In this document: piece by piece, positions 44,115 to 57,178 of the stretch
How the letters are laid out: each line of letters starts with the position of its first letter
Numbering within the stretch: the stretch's first letter is position 1
Program-made: the position numbers and the translations under genes
DNA from: JAKAXS01 sp965279065
Lineage (GTDB): Bacteria; Pseudomonadota; Alphaproteobacteria; Rhizobiales; Hyphomicrobiaceae
Direction of reading: 5' to 3'
Assembly (NCBI GenBank): GCA_965279065.1
Contig: OZ257134.1
Span: 1,054,001-1,118,000, forward strand
Length of the DNA stretch: 64,000 nucleotides
Notes under the pieces: model-generated
Databases searched by the model: none
What the model saw: the letters and a program-made list of their open reading frames with translations, nothing else
Told to the model about the DNA's origin: nothing

Positions 44115-45392
44115 ATGCCGCGTGGTCCTGCATCGGAACGGAGCCCTGACTTGGGGAAGCAACGCCGCATACCCGTACTCCTCCTGCTGTTGTGGCCGCT
44201 CATCGTCTGCGGCGCGCCGAGCGCACGCGCGGATGCCGCGTTCCGCACATTTCTCGACGGACTCTGGCCCGAGGCTCAGGCACAAGGCGTCAGCCGCGCC
44301 ACGTTCGACAAGCAGCTCGCCAACCTGCAGCCCGACCTCAAGCTTCCGGATCTCGAGATCCCCGGTCGCGCGCAATCCGCCGATAAGGGGCAGGCGGAGT
44401 TCACACGGCCACCGTCCGAGTACATCAAGCGCGACTACATCATCAACCTCGCCGCGCAGGGCCGCGCGCTGGCTACCAAGTACGATGTCGCGCTGGGCAA
44501 GATCGAGCAGGAGTTCGGCGTCGATCGCTATTCCGTTCTGGCGATCTGGGGTCGCGAAACCGCGTTCGGGCAGCACAAACTGCCACACGACGCGATCACC
44601 GTCCTCGCCACGCTGGCCTGCTACGGTCGCCGCAAGGAAATGTTTCGCAATGAGCTGATCATGGCTCTCAAGATGATCGAGGTCGGCGTGCCGCGCGCCC
44701 GCATGAAGTCGTCGTGGGCCGGCGCCATGGGGCTGACCCAGTTCATGCCGAGCGAGTACTTCGTCCACACCCACGACATGGATGGCGACGGCAAGATCGA
44801 CATCTTCAACTCGGTGCCCGACGCGCTGGCGTCAGCCGCGCGCCAGTTGCACGGCAAGGGCTGGGTGCGCGGCCAGACGTGGGGCTACGAGGTGCGCGTC
44901 CCCCCGACCGCCGACTGCGCCTTGGAGGGCCCGACGCAGGCCCGCCCGCTGTCTGAGTGGGCAAAGCTCGGTTTCACGCGCGCCGCCGGCCGCAAGTGGT
45001 CCGCCGATCAGCTGGCGCAGGAGGCCTATCTGATGATGCCGGCGGGCGGCTACGGACCCGCGTTCCTTGTACTGGAAAACTACAAGGTCATCCGGCGCTA
45101 CAACACATCGGATCTCTACGCCGTCTTCGTCGGCCATCTTGCCGATCGAATCGCCGGCGGCGGCGATTTCGAAACGCCCTGGGGAGCCGCCGCCCCGCAG
45201 AAGACCGCCACCATCCAGGAAATCCAGACCCGGCTGAAGTCGGCAGGCTACGAAGTCGAGAAAATCGACGGAAAAGTCGGCTCGAACACGCGTAAGATCA
45301 TCGGCAGCTACCAGCGAACTGCTAAGATCAAAGTGGATTGCTGGCCCACCGACGCCGTCCTCGCGCATTTGCGCCAGACGGCGTCACGCTAG
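44115..45392 (+). CDS. Lytic murein transglycosylase, MltB-like, with peptidoglycan-binding domain
   Basis: Cleaves the MurNAc-GlcNAc bond of peptidoglycan to a 1,6-anhydro product. After the signal peptide (LLLLLWPLIVCGAPSARA) comes the MltB-type domain with catalytic Glu in IWGRETAFG, LACYGRRKEMFRNELI, SSWAGAMGLTQFMPSEYFVHTHDMDGDGKIDIFNSVPDALAS, then a C-terminal PG_binding_1 domain (EIQTRLKSAGYEVEKIDGKVGSNTRKIIGSYQ). No lipobox, so soluble periplasmic. Start uncertain: ATG 44115 lacks a Shine-Dalgarno; TTG 44151 has GGAG 6 bases upstream and gives a compact signal peptide. A DUF459 gene follows 24 bases later. Confidence 0.88.
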   Translation: MPRGPASERSPDLGKQRRIPVLLLLLWPLIVCGAPSARADAAFRTFLDGLWPEAQAQGVSRATFDKQLANLQPDLKLPDLEIPGRAQSADKGQAEFTRPPSEYIKRDYIINLAAQGRALATKYDVALGKIEQEFGVDRYSVLAIWGRETAFGQHKLPHDAITVLATLACYGRRKEMFRNELIMALKMIEVGVPRARMKSSWAGAMGLTQFMPSEYFVHTHDMDGDGKIDIFNSVPDALASAARQLHGKGWVRGQTWGYEVRVPPTADCALEGPTQARPLSEWAKLGFTRAAGRKWSADQLAQEAYLMMPAGGYGPAFLVLENYKVIRRYNTSDLYAVFVGHLADRIAGGGDFETPWGAAAPQKTATIQEIQTRLKSAGYEVEKIDGKVGSNTRKIIGSYQRTAKIKVDCWPTDAVLAHLRQTASR

Positions 45393-45416
45393 ATCGAAGG
45401 ACGGACGCTTCAACGC

Positions 45417-46853
45417 ATGCGCGCCAATTTTCGCATGACATCGTTGACGGGCTGGCGGCGCGTCGTCGCCGTCGCCGCGGTTACACTTGCCGCATTGGCA
45501 AGTGCCGCCACCTCGCCGGCCATGGCCCAGGACGACGGCGGCGGCAGCTACATCACGCCGTTTCCGCAAGGCGATATCTATCGTCTCATTGTGCTCGGCG
45601 ATGATCTGGCCGACGGGCTGCTTGCCGGCGTAGTCGACGCGCTGGGCACCGACAACAGGCTGCAGATCGATAAGAAAGTTGTTTCGATCAACGGCCTCAA
45701 CCGCGCCGACTTCCCCGAGAAGCTGCAGGCCATCGAGGAACTGCTGACCCAGAGCCAGCCGCACATCGCGGTCGTCATGATGGGCGCCTGGGATCGCGTA
45801 TCGATGAAGGGCACCGGCAAGCGCACCACCTTCGGCACGCCGGAGTGGAAAGCCGAATACGCCGCGCGCGCCGACCGCGTGATGAAGGCGCTGAAACGCA
45901 AGAATATCGCCGTCTACTGGGTTGGCCTGCCGAACGTCCGCCGCGCCGACATGAGCGAAGATGTGCAGATGATGAACCAGATCCTGCGCGACCGCATCTA
46001 TCTCAACGGCATGAAGTACATCGACGCCTACGCCGGCTTTGCCGACGAGACCGGGGAATACAGCTCCTACGGTCCCGACGTCACCGGCAAGATGCGCCTG
46101 CTGCGTGACGGCGACGGCGTGTATTTCACCGTTGCCGGCTATCGCAAGCTCGCCCACTTCGTCGAACGCGATCTGAAGCGCGACCTGACCCAGGCCAAGG
46201 GCGAGCGCGCCATTCCGCTGGCCGGCACGGAAGCGGAGCAGGCCAAGATCAATCCGGAACGCGCCGCCCAGAAGAAGGCGGAAGAGGATGCCGCCGCAGC
46301 CGCCAAGCTTGCCGCCGACAACGCCGCCGCCGGCAACGTCGCAACGACGCCTGCCGTCCCCGCCGGCGCCGCCGATGGCGATCAGAAATCCGACAACGGC
46401 CGTATCGTGTTGAAGAGTGTGGGCGTCGGCGGCCGCGAAGAGAGCGTGACGGTCGACATCGTCCGGCCGCAGATTCCCGCCTCCGTCATCGCGCTGGTCA
46501 CCCGCAAGGAAAGTCCGGACCGGCTGTCGCAGATGGGCGAACAGATCGTCGATCCGCTGGCCGGCGGCCTCAGCGTCATGAATTCCATCACGCCGGCCGC
46601 AGGCGGCTCAGGCGGCGGGCAGCGTCGCATGTCGACGGTTCAGACGCCGTACTATCGCGTCTTCATCAAGGGCGAGCGCCTGTCGCCGCGCCGCGGCCGC
46701 GCCGACGATTTCGCCTGGCCCCGGCCCGAACCGCCTCCTCCTCCGGCAGCGCTGCTAGAGCCTCCGGTCGAGACAACAGCGCCTGCACTGGAAACCGGTA
46801 GCGCCTCCCCAGGCGGCAGCCGGCGCGCACGCCGCACGGCCACCGAGCGATAA
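45417..46853 (+). CDS. DUF459 SGNH-hydrolase-like protein lacking catalytic residues
   Basis: 478 residues: signal peptide (to about AMA-QDD), a SGNH/DUF459 domain (55-255), a coiled Ala/Lys/Glu-rich segment (255-315) and a long Pro-rich C-terminal tail. The DUF459 framework is clear (IYRLIVLGDDLADGLLAG, YWVGLPNVRRADMSED, ADETGEYSSYGPDVTGKMRLLRDGDGVYFTVAGYRKLAHFVE). However the nucleophile Ser of GDS is Asp63, the GxND block reads GAWD (Trp125), and the catalytic His of DxxH is Tyr236. This predicts a non-hydrolytic, perhaps peptidoglycan- or protein-binding, role. It lies 24 bases after the lytic transglycosylase, probably in the same operon. Confidence 0.85.
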   Translation: MRANFRMTSLTGWRRVVAVAAVTLAALASAATSPAMAQDDGGGSYITPFPQGDIYRLIVLGDDLADGLLAGVVDALGTDNRLQIDKKVVSINGLNRADFPEKLQAIEELLTQSQPHIAVVMMGAWDRVSMKGTGKRTTFGTPEWKAEYAARADRVMKALKRKNIAVYWVGLPNVRRADMSEDVQMMNQILRDRIYLNGMKYIDAYAGFADETGEYSSYGPDVTGKMRLLRDGDGVYFTVAGYRKLAHFVERDLKRDLTQAKGERAIPLAGTEAEQAKINPERAAQKKAEEDAAAAAKLAADNAAAGNVATTPAVPAGAADGDQKSDNGRIVLKSVGVGGREESVTVDIVRPQIPASVIALVTRKESPDRLSQMGEQIVDPLAGGLSVMNSITPAAGGSGGGQRRMSTVQTPYYRVFIKGERLSPRRGRADDFAWPRPEPPPPPAALLEPPVETTAPALETGSASPGGSRRARRTATER

Positions 46854-46866
46854 GCGACGGGTCCGG

Positions 46867-48015
46867 CTAGGACACCGCGCCGACCTGCGCGAGCGTGTCG
46901 CTTCCGGCAGGAAACAGCATGAAATGCGAGTTAGCGCGCACCGTCGGCGCTCCACCGGGGGCGGCGCTATAGGTGAATTGCGGGATGAACGTGCCGGCCG
47001 CATTGCAGCGCACGACACCCTTGACGAAGACGTGCACGTTCTCCGTTGCCACCGTATTGGCCGCCGTCACCACGAGTGCCGTCGCGCCCGTCCCGAAAAT
47101 CTGCTGCACGGCCGACAGCACGTTGCCGGTCGGATTCGAGACCTGCGCGAGATAGCCGATGCTTGTCAGCGTGGCCGTTCCCCCGAAACCGATTGCCGTC
47201 GTATGCGAGGTCGCACCGGCCGCCCGGCTGAGCGAAAGCACGCCCTGAAACACGTAGGTCGTGGCCGCGCTCAAGGCGAACTCGTCATCACCCGCTCCGA
47301 ACCAGGCCTGCGCGGTGGCGACGTTGGCCTTTGCCAGGTCGGCAGAAAGTACTGACGCCGAAATCGACGGGATCGCTCCGGCTTGCCGGCCCTTGGCCAG
47401 GCCGGTGGTCCGGTTGATCGTCAGCGCCTCGGTCCACGTCGACCCGTCCGGGCTGACCTTGAAGTGAAAATCGTCATCCCCCGTGGTCCCCATCTCGGCT
47501 CGTCCCGAGAACCCCGTCTGGAACAGGAAACTTGCGGTGTCTCCCGCCCCGTTCTTGTTCAGCTTGGCCTGATGTCCGTTGCCAACATGATTGAACAGGC
47601 TGGCCGTCGACGAGACGCTCAGTCGGTTTGTGGTATCTGCGGTCGCGTTGATGCCCAGCAATGCCACGCTCGACGAACTCGAGACGGCGTTCCAGGCACT
47701 GCCGCTATAGACGATGAGAATTCCCTCGTCCGCGACATACGCGACCCAGCCCGCCTTGGGCGCATAGAACATCCACGCGCCGTCCTGCCACGCCGCGATT
47801 TTTCCCGCGTGGCCCGACCACGCGCCCGACGGCGACGACGCGACGAGATAGCGATGGCCTTCGACCGGCGAGCCCGGCGGCACCGACAGGTCCCTGTCGA
47901 CGACACTGATCTGCACGATCGCATCCAGCCCCCGGATGGCTTCGTTGTGCGTGATGTGTTTCTGCGCTTGCGCAGCCTGGATGTAGGGCAGGACGAGATT
48001 GGGCGTATTGTCCAT
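46867..48015 (-). CDS. DUF2793 phage-tail-like protein
   Basis: 382 residues. The N-terminal 120 are a clear DUF2793 domain (MDNTPNLVLPYIQAAQAQKHITHNEAIRGLDAIVQISV, GHRYLVASSPSGAWSGHAGKIAAWQDGAWMFYAPKAGWVAYV), found in phage and gene-transfer-agent tail or fibre proteins. The rest is a Ser/Thr/Ala/Gly-rich beta-repeat region like a tail fibre (NRTTGLAKGRQAG, VFQGVLSLSRAAGATSHTTAIGFGGTATLTS). No other phage gene adjoins it. It is convergent with the DUF459 gene, 13 bases apart. Confidence 0.83.
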   Translation of the reverse strand: MDNTPNLVLPYIQAAQAQKHITHNEAIRGLDAIVQISVVDRDLSVPPGSPVEGHRYLVASSPSGAWSGHAGKIAAWQDGAWMFYAPKAGWVAYVADEGILIVYSGSAWNAVSSSSSVALLGINATADTTNRLSVSSTASLFNHVGNGHQAKLNKNGAGDTASFLFQTGFSGRAEMGTTGDDDFHFKVSPDGSTWTEALTINRTTGLAKGRQAGAIPSISASVLSADLAKANVATAQAWFGAGDDEFALSAATTYVFQGVLSLSRAAGATSHTTAIGFGGTATLTSIGYLAQVSNPTGNVLSAVQQIFGTGATALVVTAANTVATENVHVFVKGVVRCNAAGTFIPQFTYSAAPGGAPTVRANSHFMLFPAGSDTLAQVGAVS

Positions 48016-48100
48016 GGGGCACCGTAGCGGGAGGATGAAGTTTCCGCGATTGTGCCGTTGCCCCCAGGAGCGGGGATAAGTTTTCAGCTCGCCGCCCGCG

Positions 48101-49543
48101 TCACCTTGGCAACGTCGTCTTGCCCATCAGGAACTTGTCGATCGAGTGCGCGGCCTGGCGGCCCTCGCGGATCGCCCAGACGACGAGCGACTGACCGCGG
48201 CGGATGTCGCCGGCGGCGAATACTTTTTTGCCGGCGCCCGCTACCTTGTAGTCCTTCTCGTTGGCGTCGAGACCCTTGAAACGGCCGCGCGGCACGACCG
48301 TGAGGCCGAGATCCGGCACCACGTCATTCTCCATCGGACCGTCGAAGCCCATGGCGAACAGCACAAGGTCTGCCGGAAACTCTCCTTCGGAGCCCGCGAC
48401 TGGCTGCATCTTGCCGTCGAGCTTGGTGTAGGTCAGCGCGGTGACCTTGCCGTCCTTGCCCTTGAACCCGGTCGTCGAGATCGAGAACTCCGTCTTGGCG
48501 CCCTCCGCCTGGCTGGACGAGATGCGCAGCTTCAGCGGCCAGTGCGGCCACGACAGCGCCTTCACTTCCTTCTCCGGCGGCTTCGGCATGATCTCCAACT
48601 GCGTCACGGATTTGGCGCCCTGCCGGAACGATGTGCCGATGCAGTCCGAGCCCGTGTCGCCGCCACCGATGACGATGACGTTTTTGCCCTTGGCCGAGAT
48701 CTCGCGCGCGCCGTTGACTTGCGGTTCGCCGGCATTGCGGCGGTTCTGCTGCGGCAGGAAATCCATGGCGTAGTGGATGCCATCCAGATCGCGGCCTGGC
48801 GACTTGGCGAAGAAGTCGAACGGGTGTTCCGAACCGCCGGCAAGCAACAGCGCGTCGTGCGTCGCCTCAAGCTCCTTCGCAGTCACGTCCCGGCCGACAT
48901 GCACGTTGCAATGGAACGTCACGCCCTCGGCTTCCATCTGCTTCACGCGGCGCTCGATAACGCCCTTTTCCATCTTGAAGTCGGGAATGCCGTACACCAG
49001 CAACCCGCCCGGCTTCGGCGCTTTCTCATAGACATGCACGTCGTGCCCTGCGCGCCCGAGCTGCTGCGCGGCCGCCAGCCCAGCCGGCCCCGAGCCGACG
49101 ATGGCGATCTTTTTGCCAGTCTTGGTCTCCGGCGGCAGCGGAACGATCCAGCCTTCGGCCCACGCGCGATCTGCGATCGAGCACTCAATCGACTTGATCG
49201 TCACGGGCACGTCGTCAATGTTGAGTGTGCACGACGCTTCGCACGGCGCCGGACAGATCCTGCCTGTCACTTCCGGGAAGTTATTCGTCGAGTGCAGGTT
49301 GTCGGCCGCGATCTTCCAGTCGGCGTGATAGACGAGATCGTTCCAGTCCGGGATCTGGTTGTTCACCGGGCAGCCGTTATGGCAGTAGGGAATGCCGCAG
49401 TCCATGCAGCGCGCGGCTTGCTCGCGCACCTCCGGCTCCGCCAGCGGCACGACGAACTCTTTCCAGTGCTGCACGCGCTCGTCGACCGGCTTGTACTTGC
49501 GGTCGGCGCGATCAATCTCAAGAAACCCGGTCGGCTTACCCAT
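48101..49543 (-). CDS. gltD: Glutamate synthase small subunit
   Basis: NADPH- and FAD-binding beta subunit of GOGAT that feeds electrons to GltB. 480 residues. The N-terminal Fe-S region has CMDCGIPYCHNGCPVNNQIPDWNDLVY and RICPAPCEASCTL; the FAD motif is IAIVGSGPAGLAAAQQLGRAGHDVHVYEKA; the NADPH motif is VIVIGGGDTGSDC. The C-terminal signature is VFAAGDIRRGQSLVVWAIREGRQAA. It is third in gltB, ABM-like gene, gltD on the minus strand. Confidence 0.96.
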   Translation of the reverse strand: MGKPTGFLEIDRADRKYKPVDERVQHWKEFVVPLAEPEVREQAARCMDCGIPYCHNGCPVNNQIPDWNDLVYHADWKIAADNLHSTNNFPEVTGRICPAPCEASCTLNIDDVPVTIKSIECSIADRAWAEGWIVPLPPETKTGKKIAIVGSGPAGLAAAQQLGRAGHDVHVYEKAPKPGGLLVYGIPDFKMEKGVIERRVKQMEAEGVTFHCNVHVGRDVTAKELEATHDALLLAGGSEHPFDFFAKSPGRDLDGIHYAMDFLPQQNRRNAGEPQVNGAREISAKGKNVIVIGGGDTGSDCIGTSFRQGAKSVTQLEIMPKPPEKEVKALSWPHWPLKLRISSSQAEGAKTEFSISTTGFKGKDGKVTALTYTKLDGKMQPVAGSEGEFPADLVLFAMGFDGPMENDVVPDLGLTVVPRGRFKGLDANEKDYKVAGAGKKVFAAGDIRRGQSLVVWAIREGRQAAHSIDKFLMGKTTLPR

Positions 49544-49563
49544 CTTCGTTCCGTTCTGGTCTG

Positions 49564-49899
49564 TTACCGGCGTGGACCGGAGTATGCGCGCTCAACACGC
49601 GCCACGCGAACCCGATATGTTTCGTACCAGCGCTCGCTGCCCAACGTCTGCGCCACAAGGTGACGCGCGTTTTCCTTCCAGGCCTCTACCGCTGCGGCAT
49701 CGCGCCAGTACGACACCGTGATGCCAACGCCGTTGCCGCCACGTGCACTGTCGTGACCGAGGTAGCCATCCTGTTCCGCCGCCAGCGCGTCCATGGCATC
49801 GGCCATGCTTCCATACCCAGCGTCGCCCGCAGTTCGCAGCGACGTGAATACGACCGCATAGTAGGGCGGCTCCGGGGTGTGGCTGATCGATTGATCCAT
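49564..49899 (-). CDS. ABM-like small protein between gltB and gltD
   Basis: 111 residues resembling the antibiotic biosynthesis monooxygenase (ABM) dimeric alpha/beta-barrel fold: YYAVVFTSLRT, MADAMDALAAEQDGYLGHDSAR, GVGITVSYWRDAAAVEAWKENARHLVAQ, WYETYRVRVARVERAY. It starts 2 bases after the gltB stop and ends 20 bases before gltD, so the three are surely cotranscribed. Family members range from quinol or heme oxygenases to non-enzymatic proteins. A link to glutamate synthesis is inference from context only. Confidence 0.82.
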   Translation of the reverse strand: MDQSISHTPEPPYYAVVFTSLRTAGDAGYGSMADAMDALAAEQDGYLGHDSARGGNGVGITVSYWRDAAAVEAWKENARHLVAQTLGSERWYETYRVRVARVERAYSGPRR

Positions 49900-49901
49900 C
49901 G

Positions 49902-54605
<4,704 letters not shown>

Positions 54606-54794
54606 CGTCGACCTCAAGATGCCTTGAACGCGCAATTATGGCGTATGTGTCTGATGCGGCAGCAGATTTGCAAAGCTCTTGCGCCGCAACGGTCCCGTGC
54701 CGTCGCGCATAAAGGACAGGATTGCTGACCTTTCCGCTGAATTTCGCAGATTTTTTCAGCAGACACAAGGTGCTTTGACAAGCACCGGCCGAGC

Positions 54795-54827
54795 AAAAGC
54801 GGGCGGCTGCTCGTCGCAACCGCCCGC
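54795..54827 (-). terminator. Intrinsic terminator after hsp20
   Basis: On the minus strand an 8-bp stem (GCGGGCGG / CCGCCCGC) with a 13-base loop is followed by TTTT. It lies 26 bases after the hsp20 stop and insulates it from gltB. Confidence 0.8.
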
Positions 54828-54853
54828 ACAAAGCCACGATGGGCAGCCCGGGA

Positions 54854-55303
54854 TTAGCTGCCGAGCTGCTTCGTCTCGGTGTTGCCGTTGCTAATGGCGA
54901 TCGTACGCGGCTTCATCCGCTCGGGAATGTTGCGCTGCAGATCGACGCTGAGCAGGCCGTCCTTGAGGCCCGCGCCCTTGACTTCGACGAAGTCGGCGAG
55001 CTGGAAGCGCCGCTCAAACGAACGGCCGGCGATGCCGCGATGCAGGTACTGGCGCTCGGCGTCCTCGGCCTTTTTCTCGCCTTTGACGAGCAGCGAGGTG
55101 TCCTTCACCTCGATGTTGATCTCGTCTTCGGTAAAGCCGGCGACGGCCATCGTGATGCGGTACTCGTTCTCAGCGACGCGCTCGATGTTGTAGGGCGGGT
55201 AGCCGCCTTCGGACTCAAACCCCGCCGCGCTGTCGAACAGCTGCGCAAGCCGGTCGAAGCCGATCGTCGAGCGATAGAGGGGAGCAAAATCAAAGTGTCG
55301 CAT
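54854..55303 (-). CDS. Small heat shock protein, Hsp20 family
   Basis: 149-residue alpha-crystallin-domain chaperone, IbpA-like, that holds unfolding proteins. The start MRHFDFAPLYRSTIGFDRLAQLFD is the classic IbpA/HspA leader; the ACD includes YRITMAVAGFTEDEINIEVKDTSLLVKGEK, EYQYLHRGIAGRSFERRFQLAD-type text and VKGAGLKDGLLSVDLQRNIPE; the tail holds MKPRTIAI (I-x-I motif). ATG 55303 has GGAGGA 8 bases upstream, in a sequence that may fold as a thermometer. Confidence 0.93.
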   Translation of the reverse strand: MRHFDFAPLYRSTIGFDRLAQLFDSAAGFESEGGYPPYNIERVAENEYRITMAVAGFTEDEINIEVKDTSLLVKGEKKAEDAERQYLHRGIAGRSFERRFQLADFVEVKGAGLKDGLLSVDLQRNIPERMKPRTIAISNGNTETKQLGS

Positions 55304-55437
55304 GGGACATATCCTCCGTGAGAAGCGACATGGAAGGTCCGCCCTTGCCGAAAGATTTCGGGCCGGACCGGCAACGTTCGCGCACCCATCATTGGCGTGC
55401 GCAAACAAGATTTAGGAGTGCTCCGACTGCGTTCAAG
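55304..55437 (-). promoter_or_regulatory. Candidate sigma-32 promoter and ROSE-like leader of hsp20
   Basis: On the minus strand CTTGAA (55437-55432) and CCTAAAT (55416-55410) with 15 bases between resemble a heat-shock promoter. This would give a leader of about 100 nt. At its 3' end UUCUC pairs with GAGGA of the Shine-Dalgarno, just after UCGCU, matching the U(U/C)GCU element of rhizobial ROSE thermometers. Not folded by program. Confidence 0.5.
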
Positions 55438-55643
55438 GGCTCCCGCGCCGGCCAAATGCGGCGCAAATCCGGCGATGCTCCGTAGGCTTGCCGCGCTGAT
55501 GCTGGTGCGCCACAAGTCTCTGGCCGGACACATGAAACCAATCTCCTTCATGCGCCGTTCATGTCGGCGGGACCACGATCGGTCCCGGCTCGCGACGTGA
55601 TGGGTTGGCACGGTTTCGCGAACAACTCTGAGGAGGACTATCC
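55438..55643. other. Spacer between divergent hsp20 and PepSY-like genes
   Basis: About 200 bases before the PepSY-like gene; with the hsp20 leader the whole gap is 340 bases. GAGGAGGA lies 6 bases before the ATG at 55644. No RNA gene or palindrome stands out. Confidence 0.45.
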
Positions 55644-56075
55644 ATGTCAGCGCGTACGTTGGCGGCAGCTGCTTTTGCCGCGATGTCCCTGGCCGGCGCT
55701 TCGCCGTTGGCCGCGGCAGATTACGACTACCCTGATCAGCACACCTACACCGAGACCGAGCGCTATTCTGAGCGTGTCGTGCACGAGCGCGGCGACCGTA
55801 ACGACGGCTATCGCGATGAAGCGGGCTACTACGACGATCGCGGCGGTTGCCTGCCGCGCCAGGCCATACGTCAGCGCCTGCGCGATGACGGCTGGCGCGA
55901 CATCCAGCGCGTGGACGTTCGTGGCGGCAGCGTGATCCTGACGGCAGAGCGACCGAACGGCCAGCTGTTCAATCTCAAGGTCGATCGGTGCAACGGCGAG
56001 ATCATCGACGCTCGCAAGACGAACGACGGCATCTATGGCGAATATCGGCCACGCGACCGCTACTATCGCGACTGA
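55644..56075 (+). CDS. Exported PepSY-like protein
   Basis: 143 residues with a signal peptide (MSARTLAAAAFAAMSLAGASPLAAA). A Tyr/Asp/Arg-rich linker (24-66) is followed by a PepSY-like C-terminal unit: CLPRQAIRQRLRDDGWRDIQRVDVRGGSVILTAERPNGQLFNLKVDRCNGEIIDAR, with two cysteines. Such small periplasmic proteins are frequent in Hyphomicrobiales and have no known function. Strong ribosome-binding site GAGGAGGA. Confidence 0.75.
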   Translation: MSARTLAAAAFAAMSLAGASPLAAADYDYPDQHTYTETERYSERVVHERGDRNDGYRDEAGYYDDRGGCLPRQAIRQRLRDDGWRDIQRVDVRGGSVILTAERPNGQLFNLKVDRCNGEIIDARKTNDGIYGEYRPRDRYYRD

Positions 56076-56193
56076 TCGCCGGCTCACAGGCAACCTTTGG
56101 TGCGGCCGCGGGCCATGATACCCTGCACGGCAGGGGAATCATGGGCGCGGCCGTGCCGCGTTCGCGGGGAGGGCGCCGGCAGGTGGAAGCGCG

Positions 56194-57159
56194 ATGGATC
56201 TGATTTCGCTGGCCAAGAATCCCGTTCCCGGCGGCGCCTTCGTCGGCGAGATGAAGAGTTATGACGGCCGCATCCTGCGCTTCGCGCGCTGGGGCGCGAC
56301 GCGCGGTCCCCGTCGCGGCACGGTCTGCCTGTTCCAGGGCCGCGGCGAGTACATCGAAAAATACTTCGAGGTTATCTCTGATCTGCGCCGCCGTGGCTTC
56401 GCGGTCGCCACGCTGGATTGGCGCGGGCAGGGCGGATCTGCGCGCCTCATCAATCACCCCTACAAGGGCCACATCTGGGACTTCGCGGAGTTCGACAAGG
56501 ACGTCACCCGCTTCATGAAGGATATCGTCCTGCCCGACTGTCCGCCGCCCTTCGTGGCCCTGGCGCACTCGATGGGCGGCGCCATTCTTCTGCGCAACGC
56601 TGGCCAACGCGGCTCCTGGTTCGAGCGCATGGTCCTGGTCGCGCCGATGATCGCCATCGACGATCGCAAGGCCGGATACCCGGAATTCGTCGTGCGCGCC
56701 TACGCCGAGACTGCCGCTCTGGTGGGCCTCGGCACCGCATATATTCCCGGTGGCAACGACCTTCCGGCCGAGCGTCAGAGCTTCGAAACCAACGAACTGA
56801 CGTCGGACAGGGAACGCTTCACCCGCAACAAGTCGGTGCTGGAAGTCGCGCCAAATCTTGGCCTCGGCTCCGCGACCATCGGCTGGCTGCGTGCCGCTTA
56901 CCGTGCCACCGCACGTCTCCGCGATCCCGAATTCGCCGCCCGCGTCGAAGTCCCGATGCTGCTTCTGGCCGCCGGCAATGACCGGATCGTCTCCACTCGC
57001 GCCATCGAGGAGTTCGGCGTCCGCCTCAAGGTCGGCACGCACATTCTGCTTCCCGGATCACGCCACGAAATCCTGCAGGAAACCGATCCCATTCGGCAGC
57101 GCTTCTGGGCCGCCTTCGACGCCTACCTCGGCGTGAGCGAGGCGGCGGCCTCGGCCTGA
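56194..57159 (+). CDS. Alpha/beta hydrolase, lysophospholipase-like
   Basis: 321-residue serine hydrolase. Oxyanion text VCLFQGRGEYIEKYFEVISDLRRRGFAVATLDWRGQGGS and the nucleophile elbow ALAHSMGGAILLR match the PldB/monoglyceride-lipase group. The acid is expected in LLLAAGNDRIVS and the His in LPGSRHEILQE. No signal peptide. It is convergent with the IMPase-family gene (19 bases apart). ATG 56194 fits the family start, with a weak Shine-Dalgarno. Confidence 0.88.
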   Translation: MDLISLAKNPVPGGAFVGEMKSYDGRILRFARWGATRGPRRGTVCLFQGRGEYIEKYFEVISDLRRRGFAVATLDWRGQGGSARLINHPYKGHIWDFAEFDKDVTRFMKDIVLPDCPPPFVALAHSMGGAILLRNAGQRGSWFERMVLVAPMIAIDDRKAGYPEFVVRAYAETAALVGLGTAYIPGGNDLPAERQSFETNELTSDRERFTRNKSVLEVAPNLGLGSATIGWLRAAYRATARLRDPEFAARVEVPMLLLAAGNDRIVSTRAIEEFGVRLKVGTHILLPGSRHEILQETDPIRQRFWAAFDAYLGVSEAAASA

Positions 57160-57178
57160 GTCCGACCAGGCAGCCGTC

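Noticed and set aside
46867..48015. Prophage around the DUF2793 gene
   Set aside because: Neighbours on both sides are cellular genes; no integrase, capsid, terminase or attachment site.
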